Part shown: positions 32,576 to 43,460 of the stretch, piece by piece
How the letters are laid out: the number at the start of each line of letters is the position of its first letter
Position numbering within the stretch: the stretch's first letter is position 1
Origin: Andreesenia angusta
Lineage (GTDB): Bacteria > Bacillota > Clostridia > Tissierellales > Gottschalkiaceae
Assembly: GCF_001855385.1 (NCBI RefSeq)
Contig: NZ_MKIE01000001.1
Location: 1-64,000, forward strand
DNA: 64,000 bases
Reading direction: 5' to 3'
Notes under the pieces: generated by a model
The model's input: only the letters and a program-made list of their open reading frames with translations
The model's database searches: none
What the model was told of the DNA's origin: nothing
Program-made: the position numbers and the translations under genes

Positions 32576-35206
32576 TTATTTTTTAAGGCTCTCAAGTCTC
32601 TCAATCACTTTTTCCATCATGCTCTCGTACTTGGCTTTTTTCTCTTTTTCCTCGTCTATTACAGACTGAGGTGCCTTGCTCACAAAGCCCTCATTTGAAA
32701 GCTTTCCGTTTACTCTCTTGATCTCGCCTTCCAATTTGGACTTCTCTTTTTCAAGCCTCTCTATTTCCTTCTCCATGTCTACAAGCTCTTCTAGTGGAAG
32801 GAATATCTCAGTCTTTGAAACTACTGCGGAAACAGCGTCGTCGCCTATTCCAGACTTGTCGCTCTTCACCTCTATCTCTGAAGCTGAAGCTAGAGTCTTG
32901 AAGTATATCTCCGAGTTTTCAAGCAGTTTAGCCACGCTCTCGTCTTCAGTCACGAATATTGTCTTGGCCTTTCTCGAAGGCACTACATTCATCTCTGCCC
33001 TTATGTTTCTGATGTGCTTTATACAGTCCATCACATACTCAAGTCCCTCTTCAGACTCCTTGTAGCTGTTTTCTTGGGAGCATTGAGGCCATTCAGCAGT
33101 TATAAGCACATCCTCTACTCCTGGAAGCGAGCTCCATATCTCCTCTGTTATATAAGGCATGAAAGGATGAAGCAGCTTCAGTATCTGCTTTAGCACATGA
33201 AGCAGCACACCTTTTGCAACAGACTTGGTCTCCTCATCTTCCCCGTAGAGCCTAGGTTTTACAAGCTCTATATACCAGTCGCAGTACTCGTTCCAAGTGA
33301 AGTCGTATATCTTGCCTGCAGCTATCCCAAGCTCATACTTGGAGAGGTTTTCGTCTATCTCTGCTACCACTCCGTTTAGCCTTGAGATTATCCACTTGTC
33401 TTCCTCTCTAAGTGCATTTCTGTCGAGTGCATGGTCTCCCTCTAGGTTCATCATCACAAATCTAGATGCGTTCCAGAGCTTGTTTGCAAAGTTCCTGCTC
33501 GACTCCACTCTCTCTATGTGGAATCTCATGTCGTTTCCAGGCGTGTTTCCAGTCACAAGCATAAATCTAAGCGCATCTGCCCCGTACTCGTCTATAAGCT
33601 CCAGCGGATCTATTCCGTTTCCAAGCGACTTGCTCATCTTTCTTCCCTGCGAGTCCCTTACAAGCCCGTTTATAAGCACGTCTTTGAATGGGACTTCTCC
33701 CATATGCTCTATCCCTGAGAAAACCATTCTGACTACCCAGAAGAAGATTATGTCGTATCCTGTTACAAGCACGTCTGTAGGGTAGAAGTAGCTTAGATCT
33801 TCAGTCTCTTCCGGCCAGCCAAGCGTAGAGAACGGCCATAGCGCTGAAGAGAACCAAGTATCAAGCGTGTCAGGATCTCTCTTTATGCTAGAGCCTGCAC
33901 ATTTAGGGCATGACTTAGGCTCTTCTGAAGAGACTATTACCTCTCCGCAGTCGCAGTAGTAAACAGGCAGTCTATGTCCCCACCAAAGCTGTCTAGATAC
34001 ACACCAGTCCCTGATATCCTCTAGCCAGTGCGAGTAAGTCTTTCCGAACCTCTCCGGCACGAAGTTGACTTCTTTACTCTTGTAAGCCTCTAGTGCAGGG
34101 GCTGCAAGCTCTTTCATGGATACAAACCACTGCTTTGAAATCAGTGGCTCCACTACAGTCTTACATCTCTCACAGTGGCCTACGTTGTGAAGGTGATCTT
34201 CTATCTTTACAAGGTATCCGCCTGCTTCAAGATCCGCCACTATTGCCTTTCTGGCCTCGTATCTGCCCATTCCGGCGTATGCTCCACCGTTGTCGTTTAT
34301 GCTTCCGTCGTCGTTCATCACCTTGAGCTGTCCAAGGTCATGTCTCTCTCCAACCTCAAAGTCGTTAGGGTCGTGTGAAGGAGTTATCTTAACAGCTCCG
34401 CTTCCGAAGTCCTTCTCTACATAGTTGTCCGCTATAACAGGTATCTCTCTGTCCACCAGTGGAAGTATCAGCGTCTTGCCCACAAGATGGCTGTACCTCT
34501 CGTCTTCAGGGTTCACTGCAACAGCGAGGTCTCCAAGCATAGTCTCTGGCCTTGTAGTCGCTATTATAAGCGATTCATCGCTGTCTTTCACAGGGTATTT
34601 TATATGCCAAAACTTGCCCTGCGACTCCTCATGCTCCACCTCTGCGTCAGAGATAGCCGTCTGACAGCTTGGACACCAGTTTATTATCCTGTCTCCTCTG
34701 TACACAAGACCTTTCTCGTACAGCTTTATAAATACCTCTTCAACAGCCTTGCTTAAGCCCTCATCCAGCGTGAACCTCTCTCTAGACCAGTCGCATGATA
34801 TCCCAAGCTTCTTAAGCTGGTTTCTGATATTTCCGCCGTACTCCTTTGTCCAAGCCCAAGCTTCGTCTAAAAAGGCTTCCCTTCCTATCTCGTACTTGGT
34901 CTTGCCCTCGCTCTCAAGCTTGCCTACAACTTTGGCCTCTGTGGAGATGCTCGCATGGTCCGTTCCCGGAAGCCAAAGCACTTCATACCCAGACATCCTC
35001 TTCCATCTTATAAGTATGTCCTGCATTGTGTTGTTGAGCGCATGACCCATGTGAAGGTTTCCTGTCACATTCGGCGGCGGCATCATTATGGTGTACGGCT
35101 TTTTGCCACTCTTAGGGTTTGCCACAAAGTAGTCCCCGTCTTCCCACTGCTTATATATCTTGTCTTCAAAGTCCTTAGGACTGTACGTCTTAGCTATATT
35201 ATCCAT
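32576..35206 (-). CDS. valS: Valyl-tRNA synthetase
   Basis: Class I synthetase of 876 residues, the usual length. HMGH at residues 52-55 ([14 protein letters not shown]), an editing CP1 domain with [15 protein letters not shown], and KMSKS in [11 protein letters not shown] near residue 525. An anticodon-binding helix bundle follows, and the C-terminal tRNA-arm coiled coil (about 815-876) is rich in Glu/Lys. It edits Thr-tRNA-Val. It is preceded by a small membrane gene and a T-box whose specifier is GTA. Confidence 0.98.
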   Translation of the reverse strand: MDNIAKTYSPKDFEDKIYKQWEDGDYFVANPKSGKKPYTIMMPPPNVTGNLHMGHALNNTMQDILIRWKRMSGYEVLWLPGTDHASISTEAKVVGKLESEGKTKYEIGREAFLDEAWAWTKEYGGNIRNQLKKLGISCDWSRERFTLDEGLSKAVEEVFIKLYEKGLVYRGDRIINWCPSCQTAISDAEVEHEESQGKFWHIKYPVKDSDESLIIATTRPETMLGDLAVAVNPEDERYSHLVGKTLILPLVDREIPVIADNYVEKDFGSGAVKITPSHDPNDFEVGERHDLGQLKVMNDDGSINDNGGAYAGMGRYEARKAIVADLEAGGYLVKIEDHLHNVGHCERCKTVVEPLISKQWFVSMKELAAPALEAYKSKEVNFVPERFGKTYSHWLEDIRDWCVSRQLWWGHRLPVYYCDCGEVIVSSEEPKSCPKCAGSSIKRDPDTLDTWFSSALWPFSTLGWPEETEDLSYFYPTDVLVTGYDIIFFWVVRMVFSGIEHMGEVPFKDVLINGLVRDSQGRKMSKSLGNGIDPLELIDEYGADALRFMLVTGNTPGNDMRFHIERVESSRNFANKLWNASRFVMMNLEGDHALDRNALREEDKWIISRLNGVVAEIDENLSKYELGIAAGKIYDFTWNEYCDWYIELVKPRLYGEDEETKSVAKGVLLHVLKQILKLLHPFMPYITEEIWSSLPGVEDVLITAEWPQCSQENSYKESEEGLEYVMDCIKHIRNIRAEMNVVPSRKAKTIFVTEDESVAKLLENSEIYFKTLASASEIEVKSDKSGIGDDAVSAVVSKTEIFLPLEELVDMEKEIERLEKEKSKLEGEIKRVNGKLSNEGFVSKAPQSVIDEEKEKKAKYESMMEKVIERLESLKK

Positions 35207-35223
35207 TTTCTACCTCCAGTTTC

Positions 35224-35391
35224 TTATTTTAAAAGCATAAATATAACACTCAGAAACAGCAATCCAAGCCCTATAGATTTGACCTTTAAGAGCTGTTTCG
35301 TGTCTTTTATCTTGCCTTTTTTCAACATTATGTCGCTGCCAAAGAGAATGGCAGTTGAAGCGATGAAAAGCACTATTCCTAAAATATACAT
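35224..35391 (-). CDS. Small two-helix membrane protein between Val T-box and valS
   Basis: A 55-residue protein beginning MYILGIVLFIASTAILFG. Two hydrophobic helices (about 2-20 and 38-54) flank a short basic loop (KKGKIKDTKQLLK). The ATG at 35391 is five nt after AAGGTG, and the stop TAA is 17 nt before valS, so it is inside the T-box-controlled transcript. It is not a shadow of another gene. I do not recognise a family; it may be an inner-membrane microprotein whose level follows Val-tRNA charging. Confidence 0.7.
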   Translation of the reverse strand: MYILGIVLFIASTAILFGSDIMLKKGKIKDTKQLLKVKSIGLGLLFLSVIFMLLK

Positions 35392-35414
35392 TTTCTCACC
35401 TTTTCCTTTTAAAC

Positions 35415-35655
35415 ATAAAAAAACCCCCGTCCAATTATAAGGACGAAGGTTCGCGTTACCACCCTATTTCCGGAAGTTCCGGCACTCACGATCTTTAACG
35501 CAATCACCCGCCTCCGCCTACTCCGTTCAGCAGAGGTGCTCCAGAGCTACTTTCAATCCCATTGCCCTGCGGATTTCTCAGCCTCAATCCACTCTCTGTA
35601 AAGGATAGTGATTTACTCCCTCTCTTTCCTAGCTATCGTATTCAATTCTACAACT
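35415..35655 (-). promoter_or_regulatory. T-box leader (Val) of valS operon
   Basis: T-box sequence AGGGTGGTAACGCG on the minus strand, a terminator with arms CGTCC / GGACG and a T run (near 35417), and stem I features. The specifier loop GAAAGTAG gives GTA (35550-35548), a Val codon followed by a purine. It controls the small membrane gene, valS and folC. Confidence 0.95.
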
Positions 35656-35657
35656 AT

Positions 35658-35686
35658 AAATTATTATACCATGGTTGTTTTGTCAA
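35658..35686 (-). promoter_or_regulatory. Promoter of valS T-box transcript
   Basis: -35 TTGACA (35686-35681), a 17-nt spacer and a weak -10 TAATTT (35663-35658). An overlapping extended -10 TGGTATAAT (TATAAT at 35668-35663) could serve instead. It lies at the end of pgsA. Confidence 0.7.
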
Positions 35687-35690
35687 TACT

Positions 35691-36224
35691 CTACTTTATT
35701 TCTCTGTGAATTTCCCTAAACATCCTGTAGTAGTTCAGGAATGCCATAGTCATAAAGACTATTATGGTCGTTGCAGCAAACAAGTTCACCCCTCTGCCCA
35801 GCTCAAGCGAAATCAGAAAAATCCCCAGGTAGAATACGACTGTGGCCAGTTTTCCGTACCTGTTGGCAGGTACAACCACTTTCTCGCCTCTGAAGTAGAG
35901 AACGAGACCTCCAAGTATCATAAGTCCTTCTTTTACAATGACTACAGCCGGAAGCCATACAGGTATATATCCTCCTATTGTAAGGCATACCACAACTGTT
36001 ATCTGCATAAGCTTGTCTGCCAGCGGGTCGAGTACAGTCCCCCACTCTGTCACCATGTCGTACTTTCTGGCTATATGTCCGTCTAAAAGATCCGTGATTC
36101 CAGCAACTATAAAGACCAGCGTGGACAAGAGCAGATTCTTCTCTATATTCGGGGAAAAAAACACCCATATATATACCGGTATCAGAAAAAATCGGGCCGT
36201 GGTGAGCATATTAGGTATATTCAT
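35691..36224 (-). CDS. pgsA: CDP-diacylglycerol-glycerol-3-phosphate 3-phosphatidyltransferase
   Basis: Integral membrane enzyme that makes phosphatidylglycerophosphate. 177 residues with about five helices. The CDP-alcohol phosphotransferase motif D-G-x2-A-R-x8-G-x3-D-x3-D is exact (DGHIARKYDMVTEWGTVLDP followed by LAD). It starts MNIPNMLTTARFFLIP, the usual PgsA beginning. It lies 22 nt after trpS and ends at the valS promoter. Confidence 0.93.
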   Translation of the reverse strand: MNIPNMLTTARFFLIPVYIWVFFSPNIEKNLLLSTLVFIVAGITDLLDGHIARKYDMVTEWGTVLDPLADKLMQITVVVCLTIGGYIPVWLPAVVIVKEGLMILGGLVLYFRGEKVVVPANRYGKLATVVFYLGIFLISLELGRGVNLFAATTIIVFMTMAFLNYYRMFREIHREIK

Positions 36225-36246
36225 ATTTTAGTCTCCTTAGCTTGAT

Positions 36247-37316
<1,070 letters not shown>

Positions 37317-37442
37317 ATATATTCCCATTTCACTTGTCTGCTCTTTAGCTGAAATAGTTTTTGAAAGTAAATCTTTATTTTTGGATATAGTTGTTTTTAA
37401 GTGGGTATAATAGATACAAATACGATCTGGGAGTGATTTTAG

Positions 37443-37715
37443 ATGAAAAAAATAACACTGTACACTAAAGACTACTGTCCTTACTGCAAGAGCGCAGCTG
37501 CGCTGCTTGAAGAGAAAGGCGTTGAATTTACGGAGCTTGACGTCACAAATGACCAGGCTGAGCTTGACAAGGCCATAGCGATTTCAAACTGCAAGACAGT
37601 TCCGCAGCTCTTCGTAAACGGGAAGTTTATAGGGGGCTTTGACGACATGAAAGACCTAGACGACAAAAAAGAGCTAGACGACATACTTGGCGTTCCTTGC
37701 CAAGGCTACTGCTAA
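37443..37715 (+). CDS. Glutaredoxin with extra C-terminal cysteine pair
   Basis: A 90-residue thioredoxin-fold protein with active site C12-P-Y-C15, TVPQLFVNGKFIGGFDDM (cis-Pro and GG motif) and a C-terminal CQGYC (C86, C90). It reduces disulfides or glutathione-mixed disulfides; in clostridia lacking glutathione a thioredoxin-like route may recycle it. The C-terminal pair is unusual for a short glutaredoxin and could shuttle electrons or bind metal. GATCTGGGAG precedes the ATG, and a strong terminator follows. Confidence 0.92.
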   Translation: MKKITLYTKDYCPYCKSAAALLEEKGVEFTELDVTNDQAELDKAIAISNCKTVPQLFVNGKFIGGFDDMKDLDDKKELDDILGVPCQGYC

Positions 37716-37720
37716 GATGC

Positions 37721-37754
37721 AAAAGAGCCGAGAAAAAATTCTCGGCTCTTTTTT
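37721..37754. terminator. Bidirectional terminator of glutaredoxin and TrhA genes
   Basis: Stem AAAAGAGCCGAGAA / TTCTCGGCTCTTTT with an A/T run on each side, between the convergent genes. Confidence 0.92.
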
Positions 37755-38403
37755 AATGAGGAAGCATGTAGAACATAGTGAAGAAGTGGCATGCACTTCC
37801 GCCCAGCACAAACATATGCCATATGGCATGGTTGTACTTGAGTCCTTTCAGGCTGTAGAAAACCGCTCCTATAGTGTATATAAGCCCACCAGCCACCAGA
37901 AACACCATACTCTTCATGCTGAGCAGCTCTGCAAGCGGCTTTATCGCAAACACTATTATCCAGCCCATAGCCACGTACATAACAGTTGAAAGCATCTTGA
38001 ACTTCTGTATGCAGAATATCTTGAAGACTATCCCAGCTATGGCTATGGCCCAAACTATTCCGAATATTGTCCACCCAAGCGCTCCTCTCAGCGCTATAAG
38101 CGTTATAGGCGTGTAGCAACCAGCTATGAGCAGAAATATCGCAGAGTGGTCTATTATCTTGAATACGTCCTTGACTCTCCCTTTGGGCATGCTGTGATAA
38201 AGCGTAGACGCTAAGTACAGAAAAATAAGCGTGGCCCCGTATATGCTGTAGCTCACCATATGCCATGCATTTCCACTTTGACTGGCCGATACAAGGAGCA
38301 CCACAAGTGCTGTTATGCCCAGCAACACGCCGATGCCGTGCGATACAGCATTCATGACTTCCTCCGACCTAGTCAGCTCTCTCTTTTCTTTCAAAGCAAT
38401 CAT
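37753..38403 (-). CDS. trhA: Hemolysin III family / PAQR membrane protein (TrhA)
   Basis: A 216-residue seven-helix membrane protein of the PAQR/hemolysin III type. The zinc-site residues are visible: ASTLYHS near 75, IDHSAIFLLIAGCYTP near 98-113, and HAIWHMFVLGGSACHFF near 190-207, with His and Asp ligands of the CREST superfamily hydrolase core. Members affect membrane lipid homeostasis; lytic activity is not implied. Single gene, convergent with the glutaredoxin. Confidence 0.9.
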   Translation of the reverse strand: MIALKEKRELTRSEEVMNAVSHGIGVLLGITALVVLLVSASQSGNAWHMVSYSIYGATLIFLYLASTLYHSMPKGRVKDVFKIIDHSAIFLLIAGCYTPITLIALRGALGWTIFGIVWAIAIAGIVFKIFCIQKFKMLSTVMYVAMGWIIVFAIKPLAELLSMKSMVFLVAGGLIYTIGAVFYSLKGLKYNHAIWHMFVLGGSACHFFTMFYMLPH

Positions 38404-38441
38404 CTCCCTTTACATAATTATATACCCTTTTTCGGAGAATA

Positions 38442-40223
38442 TCATCTTATCTTCTCAAGTATACTCTGTATTATCTCTATCCTTCCAAAAGGCGTTATAA
38501 AGTAAAGTCCGTCCACCTTGTCTCTTATTCTTCTGACCATATCCACAGCTATATCTATTCCTATGGCTTCAGATTCAGCCTTATCCACAGTTTCCCTGAA
38601 CATATCTACATACTTGTCCGGGATGTGAATTCCAGGGACCTCGTTGTTCAGGAATAGCGCATTCTTGTAGCTCACTATTGGCATTATTCCCGCCATTATC
38701 TTGACATTCGGCTCTCGCTCCATGTTTTCTATATACTCTATGACGCTTTCTTCGAATATAGGCTGTGTAAAGAAAATTTCTGCGCCTTTTTCAACTTTCC
38801 TCTTGAGCCTTCCCATCTGGGCGTCTTTGTTCTTTACATTCAGGTTTAGCGCGCCGCTTATAAGCATAGAATCCTGCTTGAATATCTCGTGGTTCATCTC
38901 TGAAATCAGGTTTATAAGTTCATACGAATTCAGATTGAATACGCTCTTGGTCGAAAGCTTGTCTATGTCCAGTATAGGATCTCCCGTGATGGCCAGTATA
39001 TTTCTGATTCCATCTATATGGGCTCCCAGCACGCCTGACTTTATGGCGTTTAAGTTCTTATCCCTGCAGCAGAGATGCGGTATTGTCTCTATTCCGACTT
39101 CCCTCATTATCTTAGATGCCACCATCATGGAGTCCACCCTTGCAATAGCCCTAGGTGAGTCGGCGACCGTGACCAGGTCTATACCCTCTAGCTTGCACAC
39201 TCTGGCGCTCTCCATCAGCTTCTCTATATCTGTGTCGAACGGAGGGTCCAGCTCCACAGCCAGCACAAACTTCCCCTGCTCGAGCTTCTCTTTAAAGCTG
39301 TTTACGCTTTTTTTTTCACTCACTTCCACGATCTTTGCACTTGTCTCGGGCTTTTCAGCTTGAGGCAGTCCGCTTTGAAGCTTTCTATTTATAGACCTTA
39401 TATGCTCCGGTGTAGTGCCGCAGCATCCTCCCACTATCTTGGCCCCTAGCTCAGATATGTTGTAGACTATGTCTGCAAAGTAGTCTGGATTGTTCACATA
39501 GACCATCCTGCCGTTTTCTATCTCAGGATAGCTTGCGTTTGGGAGCACTGAAATCGGGTCCTCAAATACATCGGCGTTTTTAAGCACCTTGTATAGATGG
39601 GCCGGCCCAGATCCGCAGTTGAATCCGTACATGTCTATTCCATCTATTTGCTTTACAGCCTCAACCAGATTCTTGATGCTTATGCCCTTTCTGGTGAATC
39701 CGTCCATGGTGACAGCAAACTGAGTCAATATGAACACTTCAGGATTTTTTCCCTTTATGTATGAAGTGATCTCCTCTAAATACTCAAGCGTTCCGAAAGT
39801 TTCAAACACAAAGACCTCGGCTCCATTTTTCAGGAATCTGTCTGCTACGTATCTGTACTCTTCGAGCACGTCTACAGCTTCGACTCCCATCCTCGACTCG
39901 TGTATAGGCCCTATACTGCATCCTATAAACACCTCTTTGCCTTCTACTGCTTCTTTTGCTATGCTGTAGGCTTCGTCTATTATCCGTCCTACCGTCTCTC
40001 TAGAGGCCTCCAGTGTAACTGTGTTCGCGGAAAAAGTATTTGTCCTTATAAGTTTCGCTCCAGCCTCTATATACTCTCTGTGTATCCTGGATATCACCTC
40101 TGGCTTCTCTAGGCTTGCAAATTCACAGAAAGATATCTTGTCTCCTGTAAGCTCGCTGTAGTAAGTCCCCATAGCCCCGTCAGCAAGCAGTGTGTTTTCC
40201 TTTAAATACTCTCTTATATTCAA
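38442..40223 (-). CDS. Bifunctional homocysteine S-methyltransferase / 5,10-methylenetetrahydrofolate reductase
   Basis: A 593-residue fusion. Residues 1-290 form a homocysteine S-methyltransferase barrel beginning LLADGAMGTYYSEL, with zinc ligands in FNCGSG (about 205) and VGGCCGTTPEH (about 270). From about 310 a MetF-type reductase barrel follows (VLAVELDPPFDTDIEKL, NILAITGDP, FFTQPIFEE). It resembles B. subtilis YitJ. It would link folate one-carbon units to methionine synthesis. It stands near the metY group, and no S-box leader is visible in the 94-nt gap upstream. Confidence 0.92.
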   Translation of the reverse strand: MNIREYLKENTLLADGAMGTYYSELTGDKISFCEFASLEKPEVISRIHREYIEAGAKLIRTNTFSANTVTLEASRETVGRIIDEAYSIAKEAVEGKEVFIGCSIGPIHESRMGVEAVDVLEEYRYVADRFLKNGAEVFVFETFGTLEYLEEITSYIKGKNPEVFILTQFAVTMDGFTRKGISIKNLVEAVKQIDGIDMYGFNCGSGPAHLYKVLKNADVFEDPISVLPNASYPEIENGRMVYVNNPDYFADIVYNISELGAKIVGGCCGTTPEHIRSINRKLQSGLPQAEKPETSAKIVEVSEKKSVNSFKEKLEQGKFVLAVELDPPFDTDIEKLMESARVCKLEGIDLVTVADSPRAIARVDSMMVASKIMREVGIETIPHLCCRDKNLNAIKSGVLGAHIDGIRNILAITGDPILDIDKLSTKSVFNLNSYELINLISEMNHEIFKQDSMLISGALNLNVKNKDAQMGRLKRKVEKGAEIFFTQPIFEESVIEYIENMEREPNVKIMAGIMPIVSYKNALFLNNEVPGIHIPDKYVDMFRETVDKAESEAIGIDIAVDMVRRIRDKVDGLYFITPFGRIEIIQSILEKIR

Positions 40224-40317
40224 TTCAATCCCCCTTTCAAGACTTTCATGCTTGTTCCACTCTTTTGAGAGTGATTCTTGAATCTATTGTATCTGTTTTT
40301 ATGATTTACTGCAATGC

Positions 40318-40767
40318 CTACTGGCTCTTCAAGCTCTCAATCCTGTCTAGGTTGAAGTTGTAGAGTAGCCCCAGGAGTATAAGTCCTGATCCCACAAGCT
40401 TCCCTATCGAGATTATGTCCAGCAGAAAATAGTCTATGATCATTCCCATGGAGATCTGACCTATGAAGATCAGTATGCTGGAGTATATTGTAGGTATCTT
40501 CGGGATCACTACGTTTGAAAGCGAGACCACAAGCACCCCGACAGCTCCACCAAAGTATGCCCATATCGGAATCTCTTTGAATCCCGAAAGCTCCACAGCC
40601 ATTCCTCTGTCTTTCAAGAGCAAAAATACAGTTATCCCCAAAAGGCCTACCATATAGTTTACAAGCGTACCTGAAATCACGCCTACTCTGCCTGCAAGCT
40701 TTGAGTTTATGACCATAGAGAGCACAACCATAGAGCCTGTCACAAGTGCGATCGCTATATAGATCAT
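40318..40767 (-). CDS. DMT superfamily transporter half (YdcZ/DUF606), second
   Basis: A 149-residue protein with about five membrane helices and the DUF606 pattern (MVVLSMVINSKLAGRVGVISGTLVNYMVG; FIGQISMGMIIDYFLL). It starts 12 nt after a paralogous half gene, so the pair probably forms a heterodimeric exporter. Substrate is unknown. The C-terminus is short and charged. Confidence 0.85.
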   Translation of the reverse strand: MIYIAIALVTGSMVVLSMVINSKLAGRVGVISGTLVNYMVGLLGITVFLLLKDRGMAVELSGFKEIPIWAYFGGAVGVLVVSLSNVVIPKIPTIYSSILIFIGQISMGMIIDYFLLDIISIGKLVGSGLILLGLLYNFNLDRIESLKSQ

Positions 40768-40779
40768 CTTCTTCCCCTC

Positions 40780-41199
40780 CTAATATGCAATCATAATGAC
40801 TATTCCCGCAAACATAATCCCCATACCTACAAGCTTTTTTTTCTGGAACTCATGCTTCTCCATCCCGAAAAGCCCAAGAGAGTCTATGGCCGAGGACATA
40901 ATAAGCTGTCCCATAAGCCCCAGCGCCGTCGTCACGGAAGCTCCCAGCCTGTTGAACGAGATGTTGTTGAAAATAACCACAAAGATGCCTATGGCCCCGG
41001 CAGAATAGAAATACCACGGGGCCTTAGCCAGTCTAGGTCTAGTTTTTCTGGCCGCTAAAAGCGCCACTACAAACAGTATTCCAACTAAATGTATCACCAG
41101 CACAGAGAAATAGTCTCCAAGCGTTCTAGAGAGCACTCCGTTGAAAGTGAGCATAATCGTGATCAATACCCCTATTACCACTGATCCTGTCTTGTACAT
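40780..41199 (-). CDS. DMT superfamily transporter half (YdcZ/DUF606), first
   Basis: A 139-residue, about five-helix protein from ATG 41199 (GGAAAGGG upstream); the longer frame to 41250 crosses the metY terminator region and is rejected. The block RTLGDYFSVLVIHLVGILFV and LGLMGQLIMSSAIDSLGLFG matches the YdcZ type. It is paired with the next gene. It sits downstream of metY, but the terminator between them makes co-expression uncertain. Confidence 0.85.
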   Translation of the reverse strand: MYKTGSVVIGVLITIMLTFNGVLSRTLGDYFSVLVIHLVGILFVVALLAARKTRPRLAKAPWYFYSAGAIGIFVVIFNNISFNRLGASVTTALGLMGQLIMSSAIDSLGLFGMEKHEFQKKKLVGMGIMFAGIVIMIAY

Positions 41200-41239
41200 A
41201 GAGATCCCTTTCCTTTCTGAAAAATCCGAAAAAACATAA

Positions 41240-41267
41240 GATTCCAACACCCTCAGGTGTTGGAATC
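41240..41267 (-). terminator. Terminator of metY
   Basis: Perfect 12-bp stem GATTCCAACACC / GGTGTTGGAATC with a tetraloop, then a T-rich stretch on the minus strand, directly after the metY stop. Confidence 0.88.
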
Positions 41268-41269
41268 GA

Positions 41270-42535
41270 TTAAAATGCTTGTTCTATATCTGCTATTATG
41301 TCTTCCACATTTTCTATCCCGACAGAAAGCCTTATCATATCAGGGTCTATCCCAGCCTCTGCAAGCTGCTCGTCAGTAAGCTGCCTGTGAGTCGAGCTTG
41401 CCGGGTGAAGAACTGCCGTTCTTATGTCTGCGACATGAACCACTATGTTTGCAAGCTTCAGCTTGTCCATAAACTCTATGGCCCTTTCCTTTCCTCCCTT
41501 TATTCTGAAAGAGATGACTCCGCTAGTTCCCTTAGGAAGGTATTTGTCTGCAAGCGATTTGTACGGGCTGCTCTTGAGCCCCGGATAAGTCACCGAAAGC
41601 ACTTCTTCAGAAGACTCAAGGTACTCCGCCACTTTCAGTGCGTTTGAGCAGTGCCTCTCCATCCTGAGGTGTAGCGTCTCAAGCCCAAGGTTTGTAAGAA
41701 ATGCGTTCATAGGGCTCATGCAGTTTCCTATGTCCCTTATATACTGCACTCTAGCCTTAACTATATAGGCGGCGTTTTTAAAGTTCTCTGTGTATGAAAG
41801 TCCGTGGTAAGACGGGTCCGGCTCTACAAGCCCTGGGAACTTGCCGTTGTTCCAGTCGAAGTTTCCAGAGTCCACTATTATTCCGCCCACACTTGTGGCA
41901 TGGCCGTCTATATACTTTGTAGTAGAGTGTATGATTATGTCAGCTCCGAACTCAAACGGGTTGCATAGGTACGGTGTGGCAAATGTATTGTCCACTATAA
42001 GAGGAACTCCATTTTTATGAGCTATATCGGCCATCTTCTCTATGTCAAGTACATTTAGCTTAGGGTTGGCTATAGTCTCGCCGAAAAGCGCCTTTGTATT
42101 CGGCCTGAAAGCGCTCTCTATCTCTGCTTCAGATGCTTCAGGGTCTACAAAGCTCACCTCTATCCCCATCTTCTTGAGCGTTATGGCGAACAGGTTGAAA
42201 GTCCCGCCGTATATGCTGTTTGAAGACACTATATGGTCACCTGATTCGCATATATTCAGTATGGCGTTCATGCTGGCCGACTGTCCAGAAGCAGTGCAGA
42301 GCGCTCCTACTCCACCTTCAAGTGAAGCCACCTTGTTCTCTAGCGCTTCCACTGTTGGATTGCTGAGCCTTGTGTAGAAATGACCCGGCGCTTCAAGGTC
42401 GAAGAGCTTCGCCACATGCTCTGTGGAGTCGTACTTAAAAGTCGTGCTTTGAGTTATGGGAACTACTCTAGGCTCCCCATTGCCTGGTCTATATCCGTCT
42501 TGTATGCATTTAGTTTCTACTTTCCATGATTCCAA
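41270..42535 (-). CDS. metY: O-acetylhomoserine sulfhydrylase / Cys-Met PLP enzyme
   Basis: PLP-dependent enzyme of about 421 residues that makes homocysteine from O-acetylhomoserine and sulfide. It has the PLP lysine motif [18 protein letters not shown], the [16 protein letters not shown] phosphate-binding region, and the full C-terminal domain with [12 protein letters not shown]. Length and the [19 protein letters not shown] start fit MetY rather than the shorter MetB/MetC. The TTG at 42535 sits six nt after GGAGGGG and is the likely start. It supplies substrate to the homocysteine methyltransferase nearby. Confidence 0.93.
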   Translation of the reverse strand: MESWKVETKCIQDGYRPGNGEPRVVPITQSTTFKYDSTEHVAKLFDLEAPGHFYTRLSNPTVEALENKVASLEGGVGALCTASGQSASMNAILNICESGDHIVSSNSIYGGTFNLFAITLKKMGIEVSFVDPEASEAEIESAFRPNTKALFGETIANPKLNVLDIEKMADIAHKNGVPLIVDNTFATPYLCNPFEFGADIIIHSTTKYIDGHATSVGGIIVDSGNFDWNNGKFPGLVEPDPSYHGLSYTENFKNAAYIVKARVQYIRDIGNCMSPMNAFLTNLGLETLHLRMERHCSNALKVAEYLESSEEVLSVTYPGLKSSPYKSLADKYLPKGTSGVISFRIKGGKERAIEFMDKLKLANIVVHVADIRTAVLHPASSTHRQLTDEQLAEAGIDPDMIRLSVGIENVEDIIADIEQAF

Positions 42536-42573
42536 TTGTTTCCCCTCCAAATATTCATTTTAAAATGCTAACT

Positions 42574-43362
42574 CTATTTTAACATCAGAATAGCCGATAA
42601 TACATAGAAAAAATATATATGGCCAGGGTAGTATGCGTAGAAGAGATACTTCACCCCTCTGCCCTTTTGGCCGTTGTAGAGCAGAAAGAACACCGCGGAA
42701 AACACCATCATCCATTGGTAGTTCTCGAAGAATATCCTCTGCACAGTCAGCTCTCCTGAAACCAGCATCGAGAGCGATATAAAGCTGTATATAGCCACCA
42801 TCTTGACTCTGTCCTGCCTTAAAAAGTACATTATGAGCCCTATCATTATGAATACAGGGCCTCCCTCCGTAGTGAATGGATTTGGCAATACCGCCGATAT
42901 CGCCTTGTATGCCCATTCTCCCCCAAGCTGATATCCAGCTGAAGCTATAAACCCTGAAGCTATAGGAACTACCCCAAGCACAAGACCTCGATAAAGTTTT
43001 TTTCTATCCCCGCTGTATCTTCCCTCAGCTAAAAGCTCTATGGCTTTTATGTATACGGTTATCAGAAACAGGGTTGAAAATATGTTGTTAGGCACTGTCA
43101 TCCCGTCCGGCCTAGATATGATCATTGGAACAATTATATTCCCAATACTCATAAGTAAAGACGACACGTAGAGCCTTCTCATATACTTAAACCTGTCTCT
43201 GGTATGGTAGTATCCCTCTACTGCTGTAAATGCAAAAATGGGGGCCACTACTCTTCCCAGCCAGTTGAACCATATAGGCACGCCAGCTAGCTTAAAGTAC
43301 TGGTACATATGGTCTAGCGTCATAAGTATAAGTCCTATTATCTTGAGTTGAAATGTATTCAA
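42574..43362 (-). CDS. TraX family membrane protein
   Basis: A 262-residue integral membrane protein with 7-8 helices and the TraX family blocks: IIGLILMTLDHMYQYF, PIWFNWLGRVVAPIFAFTA and VEGYYHTRDRFKYMRRLY at the start, and YAYYPGHIYFFYVLSA at the end. TraX of F plasmid acetylates pilin, but chromosomal Firmicute relatives have no known substrate and no conjugation genes are here. TTG start with GGAGGAGTGG upstream. Divergent from an ArsR regulator. Confidence 0.87.
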   Translation of the reverse strand: MNTFQLKIIGLILMTLDHMYQYFKLAGVPIWFNWLGRVVAPIFAFTAVEGYYHTRDRFKYMRRLYVSSLLMSIGNIIVPMIISRPDGMTVPNNIFSTLFLITVYIKAIELLAEGRYSGDRKKLYRGLVLGVVPIASGFIASAGYQLGGEWAYKAISAVLPNPFTTEGGPVFIMIGLIMYFLRQDRVKMVAIYSFISLSMLVSGELTVQRIFFENYQWMMVFSAVFFLLYNGQKGRGVKYLFYAYYPGHIYFFYVLSAILMLK

Positions 43363-43460
43363 TTTTCCACTCCTCCCTTCCTGTATTTGATTGACTTGTC
43401 TATCCCCTCATTGTAATATATAGATATCGATAACTGCAATATAATCTGGGAGATGATAAT

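Noticed and set aside
41200-41250. N-terminal extension of the first DMT half gene
   Set aside because: It lies over the metY terminator; GGAAAGGG precedes the internal ATG at 41199.
42574-43362. Conjugative element suggested by the TraX-like gene
   Set aside because: No relaxase, type IV secretion or integrase gene is near; chromosomal TraX-like proteins are common in Firmicutes.
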